From: a virus | Virus record (IMG/VR): IMGVR_UViG_3300009159_000139 | Location: 1 to 39,454 of that record | Reading direction: 5' to 3' (one strand) | DNA: 39,454 nucleotides | Shown here: piece by piece, positions 33,721-39,454 of the stretch | Layout of the letters: every line of letters starts with the position of its first letter | How positions within the stretch are numbered: the first letter of the stretch is position 1 | Position numbers and translations under genes: made by a program | The notes under the pieces: model-generated | What the model was told of the DNA's origin: nothing | What the model saw: the letters and a program-made list of their open reading frames with translations, nothing else | Databases searched by the model: none

Positions 33721-34008
33721 TTGAGTCTATATGATAGTGAAGCATCCATGGTAGTTGATGCATGGGCGGCAATCAAACCCTATCTGAATAAAAAAGATAG
33801 GGATGATGCGGCTCAAGCATTTTTACGCACCTTAGAAAATTATGTTGACATTGAAAGCATGGCTAATGATATTGCTGGACATGACGGGCCGTTAGACCGT
33901 GCTCTTTCCACGCTCTACGGCGGACACACAAGCGACGAGGACAACTACAATGATCCAGAAGGCGATGAAGAACTGTTTAGCGGTAGCTACGATGATGAAG
34001 ACGAGTAA
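33721..34008 (+). CDS. Small acidic protein between uvsX and uvsY (TTG start)
   Basis: 95 residues. AAGGAG lies 6-7 bases before TTG 33721 and no in-frame ATG exists until residue 10, so TTG is the supported start. N-terminal half is helical (DAWAAIKPYLNKKDRDDAAQ, then AFLRTLENYVDIESMANDIA). The last 30 residues are almost all acidic (DEDNYNDPEGDEELFSGSYD). No family recognised. Position inside the uvsX-uvsY pair suggests a recombination accessory, and the acidic tail could mimic DNA or bind the recombinase; this is inference. Confidence 0.8.
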   Translation: MSLYDSEASMVVDAWAAIKPYLNKKDRDDAAQAFLRTLENYVDIESMANDIAGHDGPLDRALSTLYGGHTSDEDNYNDPEGDEELFSGSYDDEDE

Positions 34009-34011
34009 TCG

Positions 34012-34470
34012 ATGAGTAATTGGTTCCGGAAGGTTACTGCGGACATTGGAAATCTACCAGACGCAATAGATTGGTTTGAGGCCCAGCTTCAAGAAGCCAA
34101 AGCAGAAATCAGTCTACGCGGCAATGTAGAAAAGAATGCCCGAGACCTTCCGGGTATCATTGAGCATAGGTTTAACCAACTGCAAGAAATAGAAGCGATC
34201 CTAGAACATCTTAACATTGAACTAAGACGTTTGCGGAGCAATCACTTCAAACGGTATCTAGAGCATTACAACAGGGCCATGAGCAGTCGCGATGCTGAGA
34301 AATACAGCGATGGCGAACCAGAAGTGTTGGAAATGCAAAAGCTCATAAACGAGTTTGCTCTAGTACGCAATACCTTCCAAGGCCTGATCAAAGCGATTGA
34401 TACAAAGAACTTCATGATTAGCAACATCACGCGACTGCGAGTCGCTGGAATGGAAGATGCAAGCGTCTGA
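34012..34470 (+). CDS. uvsY: UvsY recombination mediator
   Basis: 152 residues (T4 UvsY is 137). UvsY loads UvsX onto gp32-coated ssDNA. Overall helical; the pattern RRLRSNHFKRYLEHYNRAMS (residues about 77-96) followed by SDGEPEVLEMQKLINEFALV and ending LIKAIDTKNFMISNITRLRV parallels T4 UvsY (KARLDYYSGR..., ...LDAIKSRGFAIKHIQDMRAF). Gene neighbourhood with uvsX strengthens the call. The next gene overlaps its last 14 bases. Confidence 0.82.
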   Translation: MSNWFRKVTADIGNLPDAIDWFEAQLQEAKAEISLRGNVEKNARDLPGIIEHRFNQLQEIEAILEHLNIELRRLRSNHFKRYLEHYNRAMSSRDAEKYSDGEPEVLEMQKLINEFALVRNTFQGLIKAIDTKNFMISNITRLRVAGMEDASV

Positions 34471-35023
34471 TATTTCATGTGTGGCAGATATCGTTGGTGC
34501 TAAGTTCAATGCATTGCAAAGTACCAACCAACGTGCTTATGCAGACTATCTTGAGTTCTATGTATGCAAGCTGATTGAAGACACCTACCCAGAACTTTAC
34601 AAAGCATCAACCAGTGTACGTAGTCCAGAAGACTTCATGCTAGGCAACATCCTTGTTGATGTAAAAACTAGATGCATAGGCAGAGAGTTCAGCATGCCCA
34701 ACCTCATCAGTGTTGACCGTGCAAGCAAGATCCTAGCAGACCAAACACGCGACATTTGGTATTGGTTCATTGACTATGAAGTGCATGCTGATGGCACGTT
34801 TAGCATAGTGAGCTCAGAACTCACACCCATATGGCATCTCAACTGGGACGCCCTCAGCATACAGAACCTTGGGCTTGGGCAGATACAGATATCCAACTGG
34901 GCTGTGCTACAGGACCCAGCACCTGCTAGGGCATCTTGGTGCTTGAATTTAACGAAAAAAACACGTGAATTCTATGTGCGCCTGCAACAAAAGCTGGAAA
35001 AACGCATAAAAGCACTGGGCTAA
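34457..35023 (+). CDS. Putative PD-(D/E)xK nuclease
   Basis: 188 residues. The ILVDVKT motif (65-71) gives Asp68-x-Lys70, with upstream Glu33 in a helix (DYLEFYVCKLIEDTYPE) and Asp59, the layout of PD-(D/E)xK nucleases of the restriction or resolvase type. The next segment (MPNLISVDRASKILADQTRD, then IWYWFIDYEV) is a typical second half-core. C-terminus is basic (KKTREFYVRLQQKLEKRIKA). No closer family recognised. It overlaps uvsY by 14 bases and is therefore co-translated with the recombination genes, suggesting a DNA-repair or host-DNA-degrading role. Confidence 0.68.
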   Translation: MQASDISCVADIVGAKFNALQSTNQRAYADYLEFYVCKLIEDTYPELYKASTSVRSPEDFMLGNILVDVKTRCIGREFSMPNLISVDRASKILADQTRDIWYWFIDYEVHADGTFSIVSSELTPIWHLNWDALSIQNLGLGQIQISNWAVLQDPAPARASWCLNLTKKTREFYVRLQQKLEKRIKALG

Positions 35024-35082
35024 GTGCTTGATTTTCAAGGGATTTTTAGCCCTGCTAAGTCATTGATTTTCAAGGGATTTTT
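35019..35082 (+). repeat. Two direct repeats of 29 bases, period 35
   Basis: Copies at 35019-35047 and 35054-35082 share GCTAAGT, two variable bases and then TTGATTTTCAAGGGATTTTT. The first overlaps the stop codon of the nuclease gene. Each contains the small inverted repeat TTGATTTTCAA. No function is evident. Confidence 0.8.
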
Positions 35083-35108
35083 CTAGTACTTTATGCTAAA
35101 TTCTGTGG

Positions 35109-35128
35109 GTGTTGCAAAAATACAACAC
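35109..35128 (+). repeat. 20-bp near-palindromic element, copy 3
   Basis: GTGTTGCAAAAATACAACAC: perfect GTGTTG/CAACAC arms around CAAAAATA. It lies 39 bases before the -35 box at 35168, with A-tracts in between. Confidence 0.75.
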
Positions 35129-35167
35129 AAAAAAGTGAAAAAAAGTTCAAAAAAGTGGCAAAACCGG

Positions 35168-35196
35168 TTGACTGCAACCCTGCTCTAGTGCATAAT
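35168..35196 (+). promoter_or_regulatory. sigma70 promoter for the AAA+ gene
   Basis: TTGACT (35168-35173), 17-base spacer, CATAAT (35191-35196), preceded by A-tracts. Bases 35188-35210 are identical to 17438-17460, so this promoter and leader were duplicated. Confidence 0.88.
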
Positions 35197-35231
35197 ACAA
35201 ACACTAGGCAATAACACAAAGGAGCTTGTAT

Positions 35232-36311
35232 ATGTCAACAGTAACAATTTTGCGCGGTAGCTACCGCAATGTGCCCGTCCGTAATCGTACGTTCCGTATG
35301 CTTAAGGACTTCCAAGTTGGAGCCAAGGGCGGCTTCGTCACTGTGCTAGGTGATGGCAGTGATGCTTTTCCTGCTAAAGCAATCCGGGTTCGTGTAAGCG
35401 GGCTCAAAGACATTGTAGCAGATTCTTCAATTGGTAATCGTAACGAGGAGGACATTATGGGTCTAGCTACCCAAGATGACGGCTCCGTGCTTCGCATTGA
35501 GAAGCCAGCGGATCCAGAAGTTTACACTGAAACTGACGAGGAAGCAATTGAACGCATCCGTCAGCGTTTTGATATTTTGGATGAGATGACACACGGTACC
35601 ACAACTGGTGCTGTACGTGCAATGATTGTCAGCGGCCCTCCGGGTGTTGGCAAGAGCTTTGGTGTTGAGAAGGTGCTGGAAGAAGCCGCGCTGTTTGACA
35701 AGATTGCTCAACGCAAGCAGAAGTTTGAAGTGGTCAAGGGCGCCATGAGCGCATTGGGCCTCTACGCCAAACTGTTCAAGTATGCAGATGAAGGTTGCGT
35801 GGTAGTGTTCGACGACTGCGACAGCGTGTTGTTGGACGACTTGAGCTTGAACATCCTGAAGGCAGCTTTGGATTCTAGCAAGAAGCGTTACATTAGCTGG
35901 AACACGGACTCGCGCTTGTTGCGTAGCGAAGGCATTCCGGACCGTTTCGAATTCAAGGGCTCGGCAATCTTTATTACGAACATCAAGTTTGAGCACGTTC
36001 GTAGCAAGAAGCTGAAGGACCATTTGGATGCGTTGGAGTCACGTTGCCACTATCTGGACTTGACTTTGGATACCACACGTGACAAGTTGCTCCGCATCAA
36101 GCAGATTGTCAAAGACGGCATGCTTGACAGCTACGACTTTGAAGATGGTGCCAGCGATGAGATCGTTGAGTACATGGAAACCAACGTCAAGCGACTGCGT
36201 GAGTTGAGCTTGCGTACTGTGCTCAAGCTGGCAGACTTGCGCAAGATGAGCGCAGGCACTTGGAAGAAGATTGCGGAAGTGACCATCATCCGCAAGGGTG
36301 TTGAAGCCTAA
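35232..36311 (+). CDS. AAA+ ATPase
   Basis: 359 residues from ATG 35232, chosen over TTG 35226 because AAAGGAG lies 9 bases upstream. The N-terminal 95 residues contain a small beta domain (VRNRTFRMLKDFQVGAKGGF). The ATPase core has Walker A GPPGVGKS (135-142), Walker B VVVFDDCD (190-197) and a sensor-1 Asn in AIFITN. The lid is helical (LRELSLRTVLKLADLRKMSA). Walker B has Asp-Asp rather than Asp-Glu, so the usual catalytic Glu is replaced, as in some slow or remodelling ATPases. Substrate unknown; a DNA-replication or protein-remodelling role is possible. Strong early promoter; a terminator follows. Confidence 0.85.
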   Translation: MSTVTILRGSYRNVPVRNRTFRMLKDFQVGAKGGFVTVLGDGSDAFPAKAIRVRVSGLKDIVADSSIGNRNEEDIMGLATQDDGSVLRIEKPADPEVYTETDEEAIERIRQRFDILDEMTHGTTTGAVRAMIVSGPPGVGKSFGVEKVLEEAALFDKIAQRKQKFEVVKGAMSALGLYAKLFKYADEGCVVVFDDCDSVLLDDLSLNILKAALDSSKKRYISWNTDSRLLRSEGIPDRFEFKGSAIFITNIKFEHVRSKKLKDHLDALESRCHYLDLTLDTTRDKLLRIKQIVKDGMLDSYDFEDGASDEIVEYMETNVKRLRELSLRTVLKLADLRKMSAGTWKKIAEVTIIRKGVEA

Positions 36312-36358
36312 AGTTTAAGATGGGGTGATTGCCTAGTAAACAACTCCTCCCTATCTTG

Positions 36359-36392
36359 GCCTTGGATGCGAAAGTGTCCAAGGCTTTCTTTT
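36359..36392 (+). terminator. Intrinsic terminator after the AAA+ gene
   Basis: GCCTTGGA (36359-36366) pairs with TCCAAGGC (36377-36384). The inner TGC/GTG closes a GAAA tetraloop, and TTTCTTTT follows. A weaker stem, AAGATGGGG/CCCTATCTT, lies just upstream (36317-36358). Confidence 0.85.
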
Positions 36393-36406
36393 GGATGCAT
36401 TAGAGG

Positions 36407-36435
36407 TTGTTCATAATGCAATGATGTAGTATATT
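36407..36435 (+). promoter_or_regulatory. Probable sigma70 promoter for the ParB-like gene
   Basis: TTGTTC (36407-36412), 17-base spacer, TATATT (36430-36435). Weaker than the other promoters but in the only gap that could serve the 36511 gene after a terminator. Confidence 0.55.
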
Positions 36436-36440
36436 AAAAA

Positions 36441-36458
36441 CATAGCAATAGTGCTATG
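36441..36458 (+). repeat. Hairpin in the 5' leader of the ParB-like gene
   Basis: CATAGCA pairs perfectly with TGCTATG around ATAG, just after the predicted transcript start. No T-run follows. It may stabilise the RNA or bind a regulator. Confidence 0.6.
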
Positions 36459-36510
36459 GTTGCAACTGGACATGAAAACCAGAAGCAAATAAAACATGAA
36501 GGAAAGTACC

Positions 36511-37731
36511 ATGTCAGCAAATTCAATGGCCCTAAAAGTGGTTCCCCAGGTAAAGAACCAAACATACGCGACACAAAAAAATTCTCAATATAATGATCAA
36601 ACGTCAGTCTTTGTAGACTTGTCCAAGAGGCTAAATGATGCCATCTCAAATACTCCACATTTCCGTGCAATAGGACTCAGAGGTAGTCTTAAGTCTGCAT
36701 GTGACGAATGGCAAAAGAAATTCAACCATATTACAAAATTTGATGACCTGAACTTAGTTCAGACACTCACAATACCACTCTCGGATATTCTTATTGATAT
36801 ATCATTGCAACGCAAACTAGATCTAGTTTGGGTCATTGAAATCTTGAAGAAGTTTCGTGAAGTGCAAGCATCTCCTTTGCAAGTATATCAGGTAATTGAT
36901 AACAAGGGTAAGCTGGGATATTATCCAAAAGGAAAAAGTTTATATGCCAGTTGGGACGCACAGCATACCGGGATAGTATATTACATTATTGCAGTATGGA
37001 TTCTTAAAGAAGATCCATCTAAGGTTATGGTACCGGTAAACATTTATCCTGTAAGCCTTAAGAGTGAGATCCGTCAAAATTTTGTTAGCACAAACAGTTC
37101 TGACGGTAAAAAGCTTCTAGAGGACATTGACCTTTTCCAGCAAATGGTTTATGGTGTGCGTCTTGATGGTAACAAGAATCCGGACTGGATTGATGCTGAA
37201 CGTAAACAACAGTTCCTTGAACAGGCTGATTTGTTTGTAACCAATGCAAAATTTGCTGACACTGATCAACCAGGCGCTATCAGTCGTATGCAAGAAATCA
37301 ATCACTATTCAGCAGACATTATCAGAAAATTTTGTGTATATGCGGGCGGAACGATTCCAATCCCTCGTCCGATTGCATCCCAGGAGATAGAAATTCTTTG
37401 CAAGTTCTTTGATATTGCTAAAAAAGATGGTATAGATTACACAGATGCTGAGATTGTTGAAATTGGTAATCATCTGCATATGAAATTTGATTCTAATTTC
37501 CACGAGTCAAGTCCTTTTTGGGAAAAGGTAAGAAAAGCATACGAGAACTGGTGGAACGACTTTTATAAGGATGTTCCAGACGATCGCCGTCCGAGCAATT
37601 CTAGGGTAAGCAAGAACTGGAATACAGGTGGATCATTTTTGTGGCATCAGCTACACAAAACACTTCCAAACATCAAACTGCCTCGTATGCCGTCGGGCAA
37701 CTTTATACCTGACACAAAGGACTTGTACTAA
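36511..37731 (+). CDS. ParB/sulfiredoxin-fold protein
   Basis: 406 residues from ATG 36511, preferred to 36496 because AAGGAAAG lies 5-6 bases before it. Residues about 88-180 follow the ParB N-terminal plan: IPLSDILIDISLQRKLD, a helix with ILKKFREVQASPLQVYQVID, SWDAQHT (147-153) in place of the canonical DGQHR, then MVPVNIYP. ParB-type folds bind CTP or nucleotides or act as nucleases; which applies here is unknown. The C-terminal half is helical and unassigned (ENWWNDFYKDVPDDRRPSNS). Base composition is more A+T-rich than the flanking recombination genes, suggesting separate acquisition. Two bases separate it from the next gene, a likely partner. Confidence 0.65.
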   Translation: MSANSMALKVVPQVKNQTYATQKNSQYNDQTSVFVDLSKRLNDAISNTPHFRAIGLRGSLKSACDEWQKKFNHITKFDDLNLVQTLTIPLSDILIDISLQRKLDLVWVIEILKKFREVQASPLQVYQVIDNKGKLGYYPKGKSLYASWDAQHTGIVYYIIAVWILKEDPSKVMVPVNIYPVSLKSEIRQNFVSTNSSDGKKLLEDIDLFQQMVYGVRLDGNKNPDWIDAERKQQFLEQADLFVTNAKFADTDQPGAISRMQEINHYSADIIRKFCVYAGGTIPIPRPIASQEIEILCKFFDIAKKDGIDYTDAEIVEIGNHLHMKFDSNFHESSPFWEKVRKAYENWWNDFYKDVPDDRRPSNSRVSKNWNTGGSFLWHQLHKTLPNIKLPRMPSGNFIPDTKDLY

Positions 37732-37732
37732 C

Positions 37733-38293
37733 ATGAGCACAATTAAAACATTAGTTGAGGGCTTTATTAAGCCAGCCAGAGTGAAAGGAGTTGTACGCAA
37801 CCAGGTTGCGTACACTCAGTGCTTTGAATTTACATCAAGTGAACTAGAAAGATTGGTTACCCTTTATAAGGAAACTGTCTTTCTAGAAGATATGCGGGCC
37901 AGGCTAATACGTGATAGCATTGATCATTGGATTCGTCGATACCATGGATACGCAATTGAAGGAAAAATAAAAAGTCACTACAGAGAAGTAGGCGTAATCG
38001 AACGAGAGTCTGTCTTTGAACATGTTATTCCTGCAAGTTCTGTCAGAGACATGTTAATGCAGGACAGGCTTACGATTAATCAAGCACTAAATACCCCTGT
38101 GTGCTTGATTAAAAGATCAAGCGATAAGGTGTTGTCGGATAATGGATTGACTAAGACTAGTCCTAGCAATTACTATTTCTTTCAACGATACCTTGTCTTG
38201 AACTCATCGTTTACAACATACGATGGGATACCAATTACTGATTTATCAAAATGGTCACTTGAAGATCATTTTGAGTATTTTGGAATAGCATAA
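37733..38293 (+). CDS. Unknown partner of the ParB-like protein (possible HNH-like motif)
   Basis: 186 residues from ATG 37733, in tight linkage (TAACATG) with the preceding ParB-like gene; a longer frame from 37628 would only overlap that gene. The stretch ESVFEHVIPASSVRDMLMQD (about residues 98-117) followed by INQALNTPVCLIKRSSDKVL and LSDNGL has the E-H-x-I-P and downstream Asn/Leu spacing of HNH-like endonucleases, but the fit is partial and unverified. C-terminus is aromatic-rich (SPSNYYFFQRYLVLNSSFTT). Unknown function. Confidence 0.6.
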   Translation: MSTIKTLVEGFIKPARVKGVVRNQVAYTQCFEFTSSELERLVTLYKETVFLEDMRARLIRDSIDHWIRRYHGYAIEGKIKSHYREVGVIERESVFEHVIPASSVRDMLMQDRLTINQALNTPVCLIKRSSDKVLSDNGLTKTSPSNYYFFQRYLVLNSSFTTYDGIPITDLSKWSLEDHFEYFGIA

Positions 38294-38302
38294 AGTAAGG
38301 CA

Positions 38303-38310
38303 TCTAAATA
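38303..38310 (+). promoter_or_regulatory. Possible late promoter TCTAAATA upstream of uvsW
   Basis: It contains the CTAAATA core found in other late promoters here, 37 bases before the uvsW ATG. UvsW is a late protein in T4, consistent with this. Confidence 0.6.
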
Positions 38311-38312
38311 GG

Positions 38313-38341
38313 TAGACAAACAACATGGCACCTGCTATACT
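38313..38341 (+). promoter_or_regulatory. sigma70-like promoter at uvsW, apparently leaderless
   Basis: TAGACA (38313-38318), 17-base spacer, TATACT (38336-38341), then six bases to ATG 38348. This is the same spacing as at the dNMP kinase gene, so transcription would begin at about the ATG. Confidence 0.6.
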
Positions 38342-38347
38342 TGCACA

Positions 38348-39454
38348 ATGAGAACATGTGTCATACGTATAACCGATGAAGTCAATGCTAAACTGGTTGG
38401 GTTAGAAGTAACCACTCGCAACCGTTTGGCCAAAGAACTCAAGTTCTTTATGCCCTACGCATTCCACGTTCCAGCCTACAAGCTGGGACGTTGGGATGGT
38501 TGCGTCAGCTTCTTTTCATTAGGTGGAGCCACCTTTGTAAACTTGCTTGAACGCATCCTTCCTGTGCTGTATGAGGAACATTATGAAGTGTCCGTTGAGG
38601 ACCAAAGAGAACAGCATGACTTAGATTTTGTCCCCATTGATGAAGAATATCATGGGGATATGGTTTGGCCAGACAAGCATCCAATGGCAGGTCAGCTGGT
38701 ACGACTGCGCGACTATCAAGTGGATGCAGTCAATCACTTCCTTACCACTCCACAAAGCATCCAGGAGATTGCCACAGGTGCAGGCAAGACCTTGATGACT
38801 GCTACCATGAGCAAGTGCATAGAACACATTGGTCGTAGCCTGGTCATCGTTCCCAACAAGGATCTTGTGCGGCAGACATACGAGGACTATCACAACCTAG
38901 GACTTGATGTGGGTGTGTACTTTGGTGATGAGAAGCAAACAGACAAGACACATACCATTGCCACATGGCAAAGCCTCAACGTGCTAGACAAGCGTTTCAA
39001 AGATGGTGAAACTAATGTCAGCTTGGATGTGTTCTCAACAGGCCTGGCAGCTATCATTGTAGACGAAGTACACCAAGCCAAAGCTGATGTGCTGAAGAAA
39101 TTGCTCACAGGACCTTTTGCCAACGTACCCATACGTTGGGGACTGACAGGAACTGTGCCTAAAGAAGACTGGCAGAAGATCAGTCTTGAAGTAAGCCTTG
39201 GTCCTGTTGTGAGCAGTCTCAGTGCCGCTACATTGCAGGACATGGGTGTGCTTGCTGAGTGCCATGTGAATGTGGTGCAGATGGAAGAAACTGCTGAGTA
39301 TGGCAGTTACCAAGAAGAGTTAGAATATCTCACTACCAACAGCACACGATTAGACTACATTGCTGATCTAATCAAGAACATCTCAGATACAGGCAACACC
39401 TTGGTGCTGGTTGATCGTATTCGTGCTGGAGAACAGATAGTAGAGCGCATTGAA
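38348..39454 (+). CDS. uvsW: UvsW-type helicase, N-terminal part (3' truncated)
   Basis: 369 residues visible; the frame runs to the end of the window without a stop. UvsW is an SF2 helicase that processes R-loops and stalled forks and switches T4 from origin to recombination replication. The N-terminal domain ends near VRLRDYQVDAVNHFL (118-132, Q motif region). Motif I is ATGAGKT (142-148), motif Ia SLVIVPNKDLVRQ (164-176), motif II DEVH (239-242), motif III LTGT (266-269). The RecA-2 domain begins near residue 345 (NTLVLVDRIRAGEQIVERI). There is no Shine-Dalgarno; the promoter spacing implies a leaderless message. An 8-codon frame at 38325-38351 overlaps the start (ATGA) but is probably chance. 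Confidence 0.92.
   Translation, partial: MRTCVIRITDEVNAKLVGLEVTTRNRLAKELKFFMPYAFHVPAYKLGRWDGCVSFFSLGGATFVNLLERILPVLYEEHYEVSVEDQREQHDLDFVPIDEEYHGDMVWPDKHPMAGQLVRLRDYQVDAVNHFLTTPQSIQEIATGAGKTLMTATMSKCIEHIGRSLVIVPNKDLVRQTYEDYHNLGLDVGVYFGDEKQTDKTHTIATWQSLNVLDKRFKDGETNVSLDVFSTGLAAIIVDEVHQAKADVLKKLLTGPFANVPIRWGLTGTVPKEDWQKISLEVSLGPVVSSLSAATLQDMGVLAECHVNVVQMEETAEYGSYQEELEYLTTNSTRLDYIADLIKNISDTGNTLVLVDRIRAGEQIVERIE

Noticed and set aside
35463-36023. 186-residue minus-strand open frame
   Set aside because: It is antisense to the AAA+ Walker motifs, with no independent signals.
38325-38351. 8-codon open frame overlapping the uvsW start (ATGA)
   Set aside because: It spans the predicted -10 box, so it would lie upstream of the transcript start. 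It has no ribosome site and is too short to support.
1-39454. Photosynthesis auxiliary genes (psbA, psbD, hli, plastocyanin)
   Set aside because: These were looked for because of the bilin genes; no protein in the window resembles them.
1-39454. tRNA genes, CRISPR arrays, integrase or attachment sites, insertion sequences
   Set aside because: No cloverleaf-like sequence, spaced repeat array, transposase or recombinase was seen. The only direct repeats are the two copies at 35019-35082 and the duplicated promoter segment.

Overview
The window is a contiguous piece of a T4-like myovirus genome (class Caudoviricetes). The recognisable gene set is T4-type: neck proteins gp13 and gp14, tail sheath stabiliser gp15, sheath gp18, tube gp19, head-completion gp4, terminase gp16/gp17, dNMP kinase gp1, gp32, UvsX, UvsY and UvsW. 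Protein style resembles the marine/freshwater T4-like viruses (cyanophage/pelagiphage relatives) more than coliphage T4: a shortened gp17, a decorated sheath, large structural proteins carrying GHDFLNIG or DADFEYGLQP motifs, and CTAAATA/TATAAATA late promoters. Middle/early genes have textbook sigma70 promoters (TTGAC, 17-bp spacer, TATAAT-like), so the host has an ordinary housekeeping sigma factor. The host itself cannot be read from the sequence. No tRNA, rRNA, CRISPR, insertion sequence or integrase is visible.

Layout. (1) 1-12937, plus strand: tail-fibre/virion structural genes, including three tandem RCC1-propeller proteins, two small structural proteins and a 957-aa structural protein. 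(2) 12961-14135, plus strand: a two-gene auxiliary metabolic operon, heme oxygenase followed by a ferredoxin-dependent bilin reductase of the viral PcyX/PebS type. (3) 14101-17330, minus strand: gp14, gp15, a Nudix hydrolase and a small unknown, driven by a late promoter. (4) 17418-19843, plus strand: small unknown genes and a 421-aa unknown, each unit with its own sigma70 promoter. (5) 19861-28627: gp13, dNMP kinase, gp18, gp19, a second tube-like protein, gp4, gp16 and three unknowns. (6) 28681-31444: gp17 and a 402-aa unknown. (7) 31469-39454: replication/recombination block with gp32, UvsX, a small acidic protein, UvsY, a putative PD-(D/E)xK nuclease, an AAA+ ATPase, a ParB-like protein with a partner, and the 5' part of UvsW.

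How it fits together. The structural genes build and decorate the contractile tail, finish the head and package DNA. gp32/UvsX/UvsY/UvsW form the T4 recombination-dependent replication core. The heme oxygenase opens heme to biliverdin and the bilin reductase would reduce it to a phycobilin, with the host supplying reduced ferredoxin. No photosynthesis gene accompanies this pair in the window.

The most notable signals are: the ho-bilin reductase cassette at the end of the tail-fibre operon; the RCC1 adhesin triplet; a hairpin before gp13 that superimposes a terminator, a late promoter and a ribosome-binding site; a 20-bp near-palindrome repeated beside three sigma70 promoters; a start codon sitting in a hairpin loop at 8824; and two promoters spaced to give leaderless mRNAs. 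Intergenic gaps are all shorter than 300 bases.
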